Part shown: piece after piece, positions 34,360 through 47,204 of the stretch
Layout: every line of letters starts with the position of its first letter
How positions within the stretch are numbered: position 1 is the first letter of the stretch
DNA from: Ahaetulla prasina
Lineage: Eukaryota; Chordata; Lepidosauria; Squamata; Colubridae
Length of the DNA stretch: 64,000 bases
Direction: 5' to 3'
Assembly (NCBI RefSeq): GCF_028640845.1
Contig: NC_080546.1
Location: forward strand, 71,777,051-71,841,050
Position numbers and translations under genes: made by a program
The notes under the pieces: generated by a model
Told to the model about the DNA's origin: nothing
The model's database searches: none
What the model saw: the letters and a program-made list of their open reading frames with translations, nothing else

Positions 34360-35830
34360 TGCTCTCATGGAGCCATCTTCAGTTCACCATTACTTCCACA
34401 GACGTCACAACAATCTATCTCTTATCCCATATCTCACTTCATTCTCTGACATACTACTAATATTTAGTATTGTATTAATATGAAATAGAAGTTAGTTCTC
34501 ATGAATCAGTTGGTCTTAGTTACAATCCATTCATTATATTTATTTCTATGTTAGTTTAGTAATAATTTTATCTTAAAATTGTCCAATGAACGTTGTATGT
34601 ACCGGTATGTATTTTTGTACATATTTAATCAAACAGATGTTTTTAAATCCCTTTTGCATCATTTTAGCAAAGGAACTGAATATCGTGTACACTTTTTTTC
34701 TTTTTCTTGAAATACTATATGTAGAAAATTAAGCTACACAGATAGAACTGAGAAATGCCCAACACAGAACAGCCACAAAAACATCAGCAAGAAGCAGTAC
34801 AGAGTCCATGTGTGGCTACTTTCCAAACACAGATAAATATATTCAATATATTCCTGTTTCAAATTCTGCAAGGAGCAAAGCAAAGCATTCTACTACTTCC
34901 CACAAGAAAGACATAATAAAACCAACCAATCCAGAAGCAGAATCTACCTACAAATGTACGAAACAATAAGTTCTCTGGCAATACTTAGCAATGCACAGGC
35001 CACCAGATAACAGGTTCATGTTGTAGCTGCCCAAAGTGTATTTATAAGTTCCGGTGTGTTTTGCAATCAAAGAGTTTCCTATAGAGTACTTTTTCTGATA
35101 TGTATTCCACTTCCTTTGGAGTTCTAAGTTTGAACAACATAAGGCTAGATGTGCAGATCTGATCATCTTAGCAATAGTCTTTCGGTGTTATATTTTTCAG
35201 AGAGATAACCGTGCAGCATATATATTTTCTGTGGTGACATGGCAGGATGGTCATTGATATGAACAAAGTTCTTTTTCAAAAAGATTTATTGCCATAGAGG
35301 AAAATTCTTTGTGCCTTTTTTGGAGCTGGGGTAAAGTTGCATCATAAATAATGGAATAACCTACTACATCACTCTTTTTCAGCTCTTAGTCATTTCCCTC
35401 CTCCCATAGCAGTATTTTCATTTAGGTATGATCTCTCAGTGCAGTTTATATGTTCCAGGGGTTTATATGTATGTGACCATGGTTTTTATTTTGATTTAAC
35501 TGAATTTGATTTTGTAATATATTTACCTAAGAACTTGGGAGAAATGACTATAGGATAACCATGAATTTAACAAGTACAACATTGCATTCTAAAACATCTT
35601 TTCTTATGCATTCAGTTATATTTTAACAAATAACGTTTTTTCACTCTATTCAACATGGCATGCATGTTTTGGGGTAATTTTCACTCTCATAGTAATGTGC
35701 ATACTTAGTTACCTGCATGTTGCATGGGATGAGAAAATGAAAAAATACCTACATGTTGCATGGGATGAGGAAATGAGAAAAAAGTTCTAATCAAACTACA
35801 CAAGAGGAATATTGAAATACTTATTATATA
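34360..35830. other. Intron sequence, nothing recognised
   Basis: AT-rich, with possible old repeat material at 34.74-35.18 kb that I cannot name. A short direct repeat (TACCTGCATGTTGCATGGGA) occurs near 35.71 and, with small changes, 35.75 kb. Confidence 0.35.
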
Positions 35831-35837
35831 AGAACTA

Positions 35838-36289
35838 CCGTATTTTTCGGAGTATAAGATGTACTCTCTCCTAAAAGAGACTGAAAATTTGGTTGTATCT
35901 TATAGTCCAAATGTAACCCCGTGCGGTGTCCAAAATGACTACCTGGAACAGCTGCTGCCTTCTCTTACCCCTTCCGCGCTTTGCCTGCTTTAGTCACTGG
36001 AGCTCCCTCCGAGGATCATCTGTGCTTTTGAAGCTGTTTTTCAGTCCCACGCAAGTGAAGTGATCTTCTGTGTTTTGCCTGCTTTTCTAATTGCTGCTCC
36101 CTCTGACAATCAGCTGTGTTTTAGAAGCAATGCACCAACCAACCCCAATCTCAAAACCAGCGAGCGAACTAATGTGCTGGGACTAGCCAGATGAATACCT
36201 GGTAGGCAGAATTTTTTCCCCCTATTTTCTTCCCCAAAAACTAAGGTGCGTCTTAAACTTTGGTGCATCTTATACTCTGAAAAATATGG
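35838..36289. mobile_element. DNA-transposon MITE with TA duplication
   Basis: The ends CCGTATTTTTCGGAGTATAA and TTATACTCTGAAAAATATGG are inverted repeats, flanked by TA on both sides. A second internal copy of the end (GGTGCGTCTTAAACTTTGGT) follows. It has no transposase. A TA target suggests a Tc1/mariner-like mobiliser, but this is inference. Confidence 0.7.
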
Positions 36290-36294
36290 TACAT

Positions 36295-37845
36295 ATTCTG
36301 TGGTTTAGATCAAAAGAAAAAGCACTCACTCTTGAAAAAGTAAATGCAGTTGGATATTATATCTTGAGGAGGGAACTACCTATGAGATTAGAAATAATGT
36401 TGAACCAATTGTTTCACTGAAACTGAGAAAGAACTACTGAAACCTCAACTATAATACGGCAAAAATAAACTGATATTTCTTCCATGGCTGTCAAGTTTCT
36501 GTAGAAATTTTTGCAATAGATTTTATCATCCAAGGGAGAAAAAAAATCTTAAAATCTTCCTTGTTTTCATATAGAAATTAATTTAATGTGACAGAATGAA
36601 AAGATCATAATTCTATTTTTTTAAAAATGTCTCTGCCTCTGAAAACTGCATGTATATATATAGTGAGCCATTCAGGTGGCTCAAGCTGTGAGCACAACTA
36701 GTGTGAACTGCAATAAATGTTAGACTGTTATAATGATAAATATTCTAATACAGATTTTTCTGCACTTCAAATTTCAAAGCCTTTTTTGGGTTGAATGTCA
36801 CAAAGTAGAAACAATGCATATTATTTATACTTACATATTACATGCACTAGAATTATCTGATTCCTCTTATAATTTTTTTAAAAAATAAGCATATTGTTGT
36901 ATGTTGTGTGATACTTTAACTTTAGAACTTTTTTATAAGAACTAATAGTAATCAAAATGCTAACCTGTCACATTAAAAATTATTAAAACTCCCTATATCT
37001 AAATGTGTATTATATTTGTGATGTTATAAAGAAAAAATATATTTTAAAAAACTGAGTACTGGAAACTTTGATAAAGGCAAAGCTTTCCTGGACACTTAAT
37101 CTGATTCATTTTTTTTCTGTTTCCTTTTTATGAGGAAGACAGCTACTTATTAAATATTTTATGCATATTTATGCAGTTAAAATATTGTCTGAAGAAAAAT
37201 TACAGTAACGTATATTTTAAAATGTGCCATTTTTAGATCCCTATTTGTGTTTCAATACAAAGTGCTAAAATGATTTTTTTTTTCCCCTATAGCAAAATGT
37301 TGAAAACATTTTTCTGGATGGATGTAATTGGTTTTCTTTTGTCATGGATTAAAATTTCTAAATCTTAAACTTATCTAATTATAGTACTTTTAAAGATTTG
37401 TAATTGGTTTCTGTGTTTAATACATTATATAAATAAATTGTCCATAAATGTATGTATCTCATGAACATGCATGAAATGCATTTATTTATCTAAATGCACA
37501 AAATGCAGAACTTATATGATGAATTAAAGACCGAACAATATGTACAGTTCTGAATTTTTATATTGAATGCTTTATAGTTGTTTATATTTTCTACTGCAAA
37601 TGCAAATTTATATTTTTTAATCCATTACTGTCATAGTCTAAATTGGTTCTAAGCAGAAAAATATCTTAATTTTTTTAAAAAAAATAATTTGTAATAGGAT
37701 GCTTTAGAAATTATGTCAAAGGAGAATGGGTAGAGTGTGGTATTCTGACATTTCATTAGCATTAGTGAAATGGCAAAGAATTTACATGAATGTCCAGTTT
37801 TAAATACACTGTTATCTCCTGCATAGTCTCTCCGCTTTCCCATGT
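36295..37845. other. Intron sequence, nothing recognised
   Basis: AT-rich intron; no gene or named repeat. Confidence 0.4.
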
Positions 37846-37849
37846 TTTT

Positions 37850-38065
37850 ATTAATTTATTTTATTTATTTATTTTATTTTATTAGATTTTTATACCGCCC
37901 TTCTCCTGAAGGACTCAGGGCGGTGTACAGCCGGAATAAAATACAGAATATATACAATTAAAAGAAATTAAAAGAAACTATTAATAAACGGCCGATAATT
38001 TAAAAAATTTAAAAATTTAAAAATCCTAAGGGAGTAGCTCATTAAGGAGATTCTTCCCTTTTAAA
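37850..38065 (-). mobile_element. L2-type LINE 3' end
   Basis: Minus strand GGCTGTACACCGCCCTGAGT, CCTTCAGGAGAAGGGCGGTA, TAAAAATCTAATAAAATAAA: the same 3' end as at 43.2-43.6 kb. Confidence 0.75.
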
Positions 38066-38291
38066 TTCTCCCTTGAGCTTAACTATTGTTGGTGTTAGGG
38101 AAGAGGTTGCCCATGAGAAATTGATGGATAATTTTGTCCTTTCCTGGGAGATTTGCCTACACAGTATCTCGGGCGCACAAATCAGATAGAGAATTTTGAA
38201 AGCCTCCAGCAATTTGTTGTGCCCAATTTATTTCATACTAAAGCTTGCTTTGTGTGTGTGTGTGTATGCATTTACCTAATGTACTGTAGAG

Positions 38292-38681
38292 CAGTGGTTC
38301 CCTATTTGCAACCAAGCTGCTGCATGCACAATCCTAATCATGCAAGAGGTCTCTCTTCCCCACTTTCAGAGGTAGGTTTTAGCAAGTTCTGACCAGTTCT
38401 GGAGAATCGGTAGTGGAAATTTTGAGTAGTTCGGAGAACCGGTAGTAAAAATTATGACTGGCCCTGCCCCCATCTATTCGATGCCTCCCGAGTCCCAGCT
38501 GATCAGGTGGAAATGGAGATTTTACAGTATCCTTTCCCTGTCACGCCTACCAAGCCACGTCCACCAAGCCATGCCATGCCCACCAAGTCATGCCCACAGA
38601 ACTGGTAGTAAAAAAATTTGAAACCCACCATTGCCCCCTTCCCTTGATGCTGGGCCAACCCTGAAAGGTTGGTGAATGCTG
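38292..38681. mobile_element. hAT-type element carrying a nested MITE
   Basis: It begins CAGTGGTTCCCTATTTGC and ends GGTTGGTGAATGCTG, with perfect 8-bp duplications ctgtagag on both sides. The termini pair only partly. A second element lies inside it. Confidence 0.65.
38367..38633. mobile_element. Nested MITE
   Basis: Ends CAGAGGTAGGTTTTAGC and GAAACCCACCATTG are imperfect inverted repeats. The interior has GAACCGGTAGTAAAAATTAT and a CCACCAAGCCATGCCATGCC repeat-like patch. It is related in style to the MITE at 16.55 kb. Confidence 0.6.
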
Positions 38682-38689
38682 CTGTAGAG

Positions 38690-40405
38690 TACATTCATAA
38701 AAAACATGATTTTTATAAAGATACGAAGGATCTGTAGACAAAGGGACTAAAGCATTTTTAAATCCCTGAAAATCAAAATAATATTTGAAAGCAGATCAGT
38801 CAGGTTCCTCCCTAATTCACTGAATATAAGAAGGGAGTGCAGGATGAAGAGTATTGTCACGCAGTCAGACTTGCAAGATTTTGTTACTGTAACAATCAGA
38901 AAGTAGTTTAGGCTTTCTCGTGCTTTTCTTATCTGGTCTATCGAGTGGGATAGACATTGCACAGTTTTGCAAAGCATTTTCAGTAACAAACTTGTATGAT
39001 GGTTATCATGCTATAAGTAAGCAGATGAGTTGACTTTTCTATGAAACTGAGGGTGTTGCTTTAATACAGATGTGAATTTCAAAAATAACTGAGAATAAAT
39101 GTTGGAGTGTTGATTGAGGATAAAGTTACATAAATTGAAGTTAATATTTTCTCCTTAATCCACAATTAATATCTATATCTGTACATATAAGCTACACTTA
39201 ATTCAGTAAGATTTACACCAAGTATGGCATGGTAATTAAATTTAAAATTAATGTAATGCAAACTGAATTCTATAGCAATGCATCAGTCAGGCCATAATTG
39301 CATTTTGATATGTGTATGTTTTCCAAATTTTATGATGCATTTCACCAACAAAAAAAAATAACATTCCCCAAAATGCACATATTCAAAGTAGTAATACAGA
39401 AAAGTATTTATACTGCATAAAATTTTTCCAAATGTGAAATATATATATTTCACACACACATTCAAACTGAATATCTTACCATAATCACAAAATAAAATTA
39501 GTTTTAATACTGAACGGGAAATCAAGTTTGCCTACTTTTTAAAAATGAAATTGTTTCATCATTAAAAAATATTCATCTGTTCCCAGTGGCCCAAGGAAAA
39601 CATATATAGATTGGTGTCTTATATAAATGTGCTTTAACTCATTATCTCCCCTTTAATCACATAAAGGCAATTGATAAAGAAGCTTATTTATTATTCTTAT
39701 ACCTGAATCATGTCCCAGTTACATGGATTTGTCAAAGCATATGAACACATTTTTTGTTATTATTTTTGTCACAACTAATTTGTACATGTTTGTTTGTTAA
39801 GCATGCATAATATCTATGCAATATGCAATCCCTTATCAGGATTTTTTAAATACTTCCGCTAGAAGAATGGAGGGATTAAAAGAATGGAAGTGTCCAAAAG
39901 TATGCAATAAGATACAATATATGGCTGGTAAACTGCATTAAATTGATTTTGTTATAAAATAAGAGGAGTGATTTTTTTAAAAAAAAAACACGTGTTTTAG
40001 GACTGAGTAAAAAATTGACAATCTAATCATAGTTGGCTGCTGGAATTAAAACCTGACCTATAAGTACAATTCCAGATTCCTAATAGGCATGACAAAAGCA
40101 AATTTAATGTTCTTTATTTTAAACTCCTATTTTACCTAATATAAATCAAATCAATAATCAATGAAGACAAATTGTCTTGTCACTCACAATAAATACTTGC
40201 AGGTATTTTACAGGAGACTATTAACCACTCTTGACAGAAAAGAATATCAGTACAATACACAATACAATACATTAAATGGGTTTAACTCTGAAAAATTGCA
40301 CTTCACAGGTCTTATTGGAAGCCTTATGACAGTGTAGTAGTAAAAGCTCTCTGGAATTTCACAGACCAGGTTAAGCCTGACACAGTGACCACTGCTTAGT
40401 CATAG
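38690..40405. other. Intron sequence, nothing recognised
   Basis: AT-rich intron without supported features. Confidence 0.4.
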
Positions 40406-40410
40406 AGTAG

Positions 40411-40993
40411 CAGTCCCCAACCCTTTTCACACCAGGGTGTGGTTTCATGGAAAACTAATTTTCCAGGGATTAGAGGGAGTGAGAGGGAGTGCACAACCTA
40501 GATCCATGATGGCGAATCTATGGCACATGTGCCCAAAGTGGCACACAAAGCCATGTCACCTGGCATGCGTGGCCTTGCCTGTTTGTCTTCCAGGTTTCTG
40601 GCACACATGCACACATGACGATCAGCTGTCCTTCACGTGTGCTGCAGTGCCGAAAACCAGCCTGCACATGCGCTCCAGTTTGCTGATCATCGAGCATTCT
40701 AGAACCCGGAAGTTCGGCTTTTCTGGAGTGTGGTTCTGACGACCATACATGCATGATGCTGAAAAGGTTCACCATCACTGGCCTAAATCCCTCACATGGG
40801 CAGTTTACAGTAAACTTCATGCTTCTGTGAGAATCTGATAACTGATGATCTAAAGTGGAACTGAAGTGGTGATACTAGCACTGGGGAATGGCTGCAAATA
40901 CAGATGAAGTTTTGCTCACCTCCAAATATGCAGCCCGGTTTCTAACAGGCCATGGACCGGTATGGTACGTGGCCCATGGGTTAGGGTCCCTTG
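40411..40993. mobile_element. Possible hAT-type element with nested MITE
   Basis: Left end CAGTCCCCAACCCTTTTCAC and right end GGGTTAGGGTCCCTTG are roughly inverted, but I see no matching flanking 8-bp duplication, so the boundaries are weak. It contains the better-defined MITE at 40504-40780. Confidence 0.4.
40504..40780. mobile_element. hAT-type MITE
   Basis: Left end CCATGATGGCGAATCTATGG and right end AAGGTTCACCATCACTG are inverted repeats. Flanking 8-bp sequences are acctagat and gcctaaat, two mismatches. It is the same family as the fragment at 16.95-17.14 kb. Confidence 0.65.
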
Positions 40994-41347
40994 TCACAGA
41001 ATACAAGCTTTGCATGAAAAAGAGCCACAGATTTACTCAGAGATATCTCCATTTAAATCTGGTACTTGGAGATATCTCCAAGGTATAATATAATATAAAA
41101 CAACTTTTATATTCCAACCTTTAAATGTTTTAATCTACAGCTCTCAGAAATATTTATACCGGCTGGAAATTCAGAGTCCCAAACATCTGAAAGGCAATAG
41201 CTGAGGTAAGCATTTGTGAGGAGACCTGTGCTTATTTTTCTGAATATGAGGTGGTGCATTATCTGAATAATATTTTGAATGCTAGTACTGCTTTCTGAAA
41301 AATATATATATTTTCAAATATGGCCATTTTAAATTAGTTAATTACTA

Positions 41348-41515
<168 letters not shown>

Positions 41516-41519
41516 CTAA

Positions 41520-43250
41520 AATTAAGATAAAATTTTAGGTGAGTGGCAGGAAAGGAAAGCAAGCATTTTGTTTAGAAAGCAAGCATTTTGAAGGAGATAT
41601 GGGGAAAAATGCATATCTGCATATCTGCAATCCATATCTGCAACAAAATAAAATGAAATTCAGCCATTATTTTACTTTCAGTACAAAATTGTTTCATGCA
41701 CCTGCATCAGGATGTGCCCCTCCTTAAACAATCTAGTTTTTTTTTGTAATTACTTGTAAAATATTTGTTAAATCATGTTTCTTTTTAGATCAATAGATGA
41801 GATAAAAGATTTTAGATATACTCAAATATACTCATAGTTATATATGTTTTCAGATTACAAGATGTGAAAGATACTGGAAGCATTTGCTAATCAAAACAGG
41901 CAAAATTTGATTATATTAAAAATGGACTACTAAATTCCAAGAAGTTTCTTATACTCCAGGAATACATCTGATGTTGTACCAACACATTTTAATCTAATTT
42001 ATATTTCACTTACTTGAATAAACAAAGTTATGATGTCATAGCTCTAAATAAAAATGTTACAGCTTAAAGAATAGTAATAATTTCAATACATTCGATTTAA
42101 AACAATATTATATTTAGGTAAATCCCCAGAAATGAATAGGAGTTCCGTTAGATATTATGACTGAATTTATTTTTTTGACATTAATGTGTTTTCTGAAAGA
42201 TGACACAGATGTTCCATGTGGCAGCCTTCAACTAGAAATTAAGCTGGTTTAAGAAATCACTGTCCAGTTTTCAAGTTTGGCAGATTCTGGCTGGACACTC
42301 AGTCCCAACAGTGGCCACTGAAGCCCATGATTAATGAATTTTTCCTGCCTTCTTTTGCAACCTGCTCATGGCAAGAAACCAAATACCGATTTCTGTGAAT
42401 GGATCTTTAGGGGAAAGTAATTTCTATTTGCATGGATAAACAACATCCAGCAATTATAAAATCATAATATTGGAAAGGACTTTGGAAGACTTATAGTTCT
42501 AATGCAAGCTGATCTGTAAATTAACTTCTTGCTCACAGTGAGTTTTTCACAAGTCTGCAAGTGGGCTGATGGATTAATTTCACCATTATGTTGGTCAGCT
42601 GAGCTAAAAGGAGAAACAGGCAAACACTTGCCAAGTGCATCCCAGTCTTTGTTCAATCAAAATACCTTTCCTGGGCATTTGGCTTTGCAAAATCTATTAC
42701 AAGCATTTTAACAAGCCAAAACAATACTGGCAAAATTTGATTATATTAAAAATGGGAAGTATAATTACTGGAAAGACAAAGGGATGGCATTTTCTTCCTC
42801 CGTTTTATGATTGTTTTATGATTTGGGGTCTGTTTGCTGTATTGGCCCATTCAAAAACAACAACATAAACATTTGCAACTCTCTCTCCTTGAAACTTCCA
42901 TTTTTCTTACTAATCATTCCATTTTTCTTACTTCCATTTTTCTTACTAATCATAGTCAGACTCTTGTACCTCTGTCATTTTTCTATTTTTTCAGAGATTA
43001 CTGTCAGGGTAATTTAAAAAGTCAGATTTTATCAGTTCACTGGCTTTAAAAAGAACAACCCCCGCCCCTAATGCCCAGTGCTTCACTGTTCAAGCAGCCC
43101 AGGATGAAATAGACATAGACACCAGCAACCTGAAGGGACAGACTGTGCCCATATTAACAGTAAGTAGCACATACTTTAACTACATTAATATCAAGGAGAC
43201 AACACAGCATCATGTGTACTAGCAAAGGTTGGGAAACATTAATCTTGACA
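41520..43250. other. Intron sequence, little recognised
   Basis: Mostly plain intron. A weak minus-strand CR1-like end may lie at about 42455-42525 (CATAATATTGGAAAGGACTT). A CATTTTTCTTACTAATCATTCC-type short repeat occurs three times at 42.9 kb. No gene seen. Confidence 0.35.
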
Positions 43251-43254
43251 CAGA

Positions 43255-43558
43255 TTTATTTATTATTTATTTATTTTATTTATTTATTATTTAGACTTTT
43301 ATACCGCCCTTCTCCCGAAGGACTCAGGGCGGTGTACAGCCAAATTAAAAATATACAATCTACAATATTAAAACAACAAATTAAAATAACATATTATATA
43401 ACGGCCAAAAAATTTAAAAGTTTAAATGTAAAACTGTCCAATTGACCCCAATAAAACGCAGTACCCCAATTTAAAATTATTAAAATTCAGATTTCAGAGT
43501 TTAAAAATTAAAAGTTAAAAATTAAGCCAGTCCCACTTGGATGAACAAATACGTTTTC
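43255..43558 (-). mobile_element. L2-type LINE 3' untranslated end
   Basis: Minus-strand copy with GGCTGTACACCGCCCTGAGT and CCTTCGGGAGAAGGGCGGTA, then a TTTATT/AATAAA-rich tail. It abuts the next L2 copy in the same orientation, so two insertions lie side by side or the second landed in the tail of the first. Confidence 0.75.
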
Positions 43559-43559
43559 A

Positions 43560-44885
43560 ATTTATTTATTTATTTATTTTATTTTTCATATTTATATACC
43601 GCCCTATCTCCCTAGGGACTCACGGCGAAAGGTCCGAAGGTCAGGTAGTTGATGCAAACCAGGGGGAAGTTCGTTCCAGAGGGTAGGTGCTCCTAGAGAG
43701 AAGGCCCTTCCCCTGGGGGCCGCCAGCCGACATTGCTTGGTGGACGGCACCCTGAGAAGACCCTCTCTGTGTGAGCGTACGGGTCGGTGGGAGGCATAGG
43801 GTAACAGCAGGCGGTCCCATAAGTACCCGGGCCCTAAGCCATGGAGCGCTTTAAAGGTGGTAACCAACACCTTGAAGTGCACCCGAAAGACCACAGGTAG
43901 CCAGTGCAAACTGCGCAGGAGCGGTGTTACCTGGGAGCAACGTGTGGCTCCCTCGATCACCCGTGCAGCTGCATTCTGGACTAACTGAAGCCTCCGAGTG
44001 CACTTCAGGGGTAGCCCCATGTAGAGAGCATTACAATAATCCAGACGGGAAGTGACTAAAGCGTGAGTGACCGTGCATAAGGCATCCCGGTCAAGAAAGG
44101 GGCGCAACTGGCGAACCAGGCAAACCTGGTAAAAAGCTCTCCTGGAGACAGCCGCCAAATGATCTTCAAACAACAGCCGTCCATCCAGGAGAACGCCCAA
44201 GTTGCGCATCCTTTCTGATGGGGCCAGTGACTCGCCCCCGACAGTCAGCTGTGGTTGCAGCTGACTGTACTGGGGTGCCGGCATCCACAGCCACTCCGTC
44301 TTGGATGGATTGAGCCTGAGTCTGTTTCTCCCCATCCAGACCCGTACAGCTTCCAGGCACCGGGACAGCACTTCAACAGCTTCGTTGGGGTGGCCCGGGG
44401 TGGAAAAGTACAGCTGAGTGTCATCAGCGTACAGCTGGTAACTCACCCCAAAGCCACTGATGACCTCGCCCAACGGCTTCATATAGATGTTGAACAGGAG
44501 AGGTGAGAGAATCGACCCCTGAGGCACCCCACAAGTGAGGGGCCTCGCAGTCGATCTCTGCCCTCCTGTCAACACCATTGTGACCGGTCAGAGAGATAGG
44601 AGGAGAACCACCGATAAACGGTGCCTCCCACTCCCAAACTCTCCAACCTGTGCAGCAGGATACCATGGTCGATGGTATCAAAAGCCGCTGAGAGATCTAA
44701 CAGGACCAGGGCAGAGGAACAACCCCTATCCCTGGCCCTCTAGAGGTCATCCACCAACGCGACCAAAGCTGTCTCAGTGCTATATCTGGACCGGAAGCCA
44801 GACTGGAACGGGTCCAGATAGACAGCTTCATCCAGGTACCAGGGAAGCTGCCATGCCACCACACTCTCTACAACCAAGACAAGAA
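43560..44885 (-). pseudogene. L2-type LINE polymerase, 5' truncated
   Basis: The longest frame (43604-44578, 324 aa) has CGVPQGSILSPLLFNIYMKP (reverse transcriptase motif B), YQLYADDTQLYFSTPG (catalytic YADD), the LNPSKTEWLW and NLGVLLDG blocks, and the C-terminal TLWNELPPGLHQLPDLRTFR. Upstream, in other frames, are FQSGFRSRYSTETALVALVD and [20 protein letters not shown], interrupted by a TAG and a frameshift. The LLRSLHWLPV and FKALHGLGPGYL segments favour the L2 clade over CR1. It is followed directly by the 3' tail that defines this family in the window. Confidence 0.85.
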
Positions 44886-44889
44886 AAGA

Positions 44890-45015
44890 TGCCCATAATT
44901 AGCTTTTATGGCAGTCTTAAGGACAGGTTCATTTTGGGGCTGTCCTTGGACCAGGGCAAGCAGGATAAACTGCATTATTACAATATTATGAGATGGGAGA
45001 ATACATGTTACCAAA
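44890..45015. other. Short unassigned spacer
   Basis: Between the L2 copy and the palindromic Penelope-type segment. Nothing recognised. Confidence 0.4.
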
Positions 45016-45018
45016 TCG

Positions 45019-45184
45019 TCCCAAAGGTGCGTTTTTTTCAAGAGGCAACTGGACCTTCTGGTTTTTCTTTGAAGACATTTCGCTTCTCATCCAAGAAGCT
45101 TCTGCTTCTTGGATAAGAAGTGAAACGTCTTCAAAGAAAAACCAGAAAGTCCAGTTGGCTCTTGAAAACAAAGCACCTTTGGGA
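45019..45184. mobile_element. Palindromic Penelope-type ends with hammerhead-like halves
   Basis: The left arm CCAAAGGTGCGTTTTTTTCA returns inverted as GAAAACAAAGCACCTTTGGG, and the whole 166 bp is an imperfect palindrome. Each arm holds TTCTTGGATRAGAAGYGAAA and YGTCTTCAAAGAAAAACC, the 3' half of a hammerhead-like motif (stem II, GAAA, GUC). The CUGAAGA halves are damaged where the arms meet. The 52.1-kb copy is the same family. Confidence 0.55.
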
Positions 45185-45411
45185 CAACCATGACCTGGAT
45201 GACTGAGAATCTCCATTGACATATTACCAAATGTTTAGTCATGTTTATTGTATTTGCACAAGTAATGCTGAGAATATCTTGAAGTTATATATTCCATTCC
45301 TGTAGTAGCAGGAACCACTTTTTTTAAAGTGAAGGATAATATTGATAGTCTTGACTTGTATATATACACAAGATTTTTTTAAAAAAACCCTCTATTTTTT
45401 CATTTCCCTAA

Positions 45412-47200
45412 TTGTGTAAATTGAATCCGACATTCCACAAACGTACCAGCAACGAACATGATGAACATGATGAACATGATGACTTAACTCATATAGACTT
45501 CACAGAAGAAAATGTTGGAAAAGCTCTTCATAACATAAAACCATCGCTATCTATTGGACCCAATGGACTATGTGCATACTTCTTAAAAAAACTTTCCACT
45601 AATATAGCAGAACCCCTAAGCATAATCTTTGATAAAGCTTTCACTACCAGTTCCCTTCCCAAACTTTGGTCACTGGCCACAGTCATCCCTATCTTCAAAA
45701 AAGGAGACCCCAACTTAGTCGAAAATTACAGACCAATCTCTCTATGCTGCGTCACCTGCAAAGTCATGGAATCAATCATCAACCAATCCATTACCTCACA
45801 CTTATAAGCAAACAACCTACTCTCCAATAAACAATTTGGTTTCAGGAAAAAATTATCATGCAACTTACAACTTCTCCACTGTAAAAACATATGGACTACA
45901 AATTTTGATCAAGGCAAAACAATAGATGCAATCTACATAGACTTCTGCAAAGCTTTTGACTCAGTAGTACACGATAAACTTCTCCTAAAACTAAAATCCT
46001 ACGGCATTTCAGGACCCCTTCACAAATGGATATCTGCTTTTCTGTCTAACAGACAACAAGTGGTCAAAATTGGCAATGCTCTATCAAATCCTGTTCCTGT
46101 CAAGAGTGGCGTTCCTCAAGGCAGCGTCCTTGGACCAACACTCTTCATACTATACATTAATGATCTTTGTGACCATATCTCAAGTAATTGTGTTCTCTTT
46201 GCTGACGATGTCAAACTATTTAACACCACTGATAATACATCTATCATTCAAAAAGACCTTGATCATCTAACCGCTTGGTCTAAAACTTGGCAACTCCAAA
46301 TCTCAATCAGCAAATGCTCAGTCTTACATATAGGAAAAAAGAACCCAAACACTAAGTACTGGCTTGATGGACATTACCTCACAGATGACTCCCATCCCGT
46401 TAAAGACCTTGGAGTTTTCATGTCAAATGATCTAAGTGCCAAAGCCCACTGCAAATACATAGCAAAAAAGGCTCTAAGAGTTGTAAACCTAATCTTGCGT
46501 AGCTTCTTTTCCAAAAACACTACACTACTAACCAGAGCATATAAAACATTTGCTAGACCAATTCTAGAATACAGCTCACCTGTTTGGAACCCTCACCATA
46601 TCTCTGACATCAATACAATTGAACGTGTCCAGAAATATTTTACAAGAAGAGTTCTCCATTCCTCTGTAAACAACAAAATACCTTATCCCACTAGACTTGA
46701 AATCCTGGGCTTGGAAAACTTGGAACTCCGTCGCCTTCGACAAGACCTAAGTTTAACTCATAGAATCATCTATTGTAATGTCCTTCCTGTCAAAGACTAC
46801 TTCAGCTTTAATTGCAATAATACAAGAGCAACCAATAGATTTAAACTTAATGTCAACCGCTTTAATCTAGATTGCAGAAAATATGACTTCTGTAACAGAA
46901 TCATCAGTGCTTGGAATACTTTACCTGACTCTGGTCTCTTCTCATAATCCTAAAAGCTTTAACCAAAAACTCTCTACTATTGACCTCACCCCATTCCTAA
47001 AAGGACCATAAGGGGCGTGCATAAGCGCACAAACGTGCCTACCATTCCTGTCCTATTGTTTTTCTTTTCTTCTTCCTATATATATATAGGAAGGCTTATA
47101 CCTTTATATAAAGGCTTATACCTTTATATACTATATAACCTTTCTGTATGATAGTTACATATATTGTTGTGACAAAATAAATAAATAAAAATAAATAAAA
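45412..47200 (+). pseudogene. CR1/Rex-type LINE polymerase, nearly open
   Basis: One frame runs from 45412 to 46947 with a single in-frame TAA at 45805-45807, after ITSHL and before ANNLLSNKQFGFRKK. It contains KKGDPNLVENYRPISLCCVT, IYIDFCKAFDSVVHDKLLLK (motif A), SGVPQGSVLGPTLFILYIND (motif B), VLFADDVKLFN (catalytic FADD), KDLGVFMSNDLS and ARPILEYSSPVWNPHH. A frameshift after NTLPDS ends it early; the true C-terminus continues as STIDLTPFL. The 3' end closes with AAATAAATAAAAATAAATAA. The clade (CR1, Rex1 or a relative) cannot be fixed by eye. The N-terminal endonuclease is missing, so it is not autonomous. Confidence 0.85.
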
Positions 47201-47204
47201 TAAA

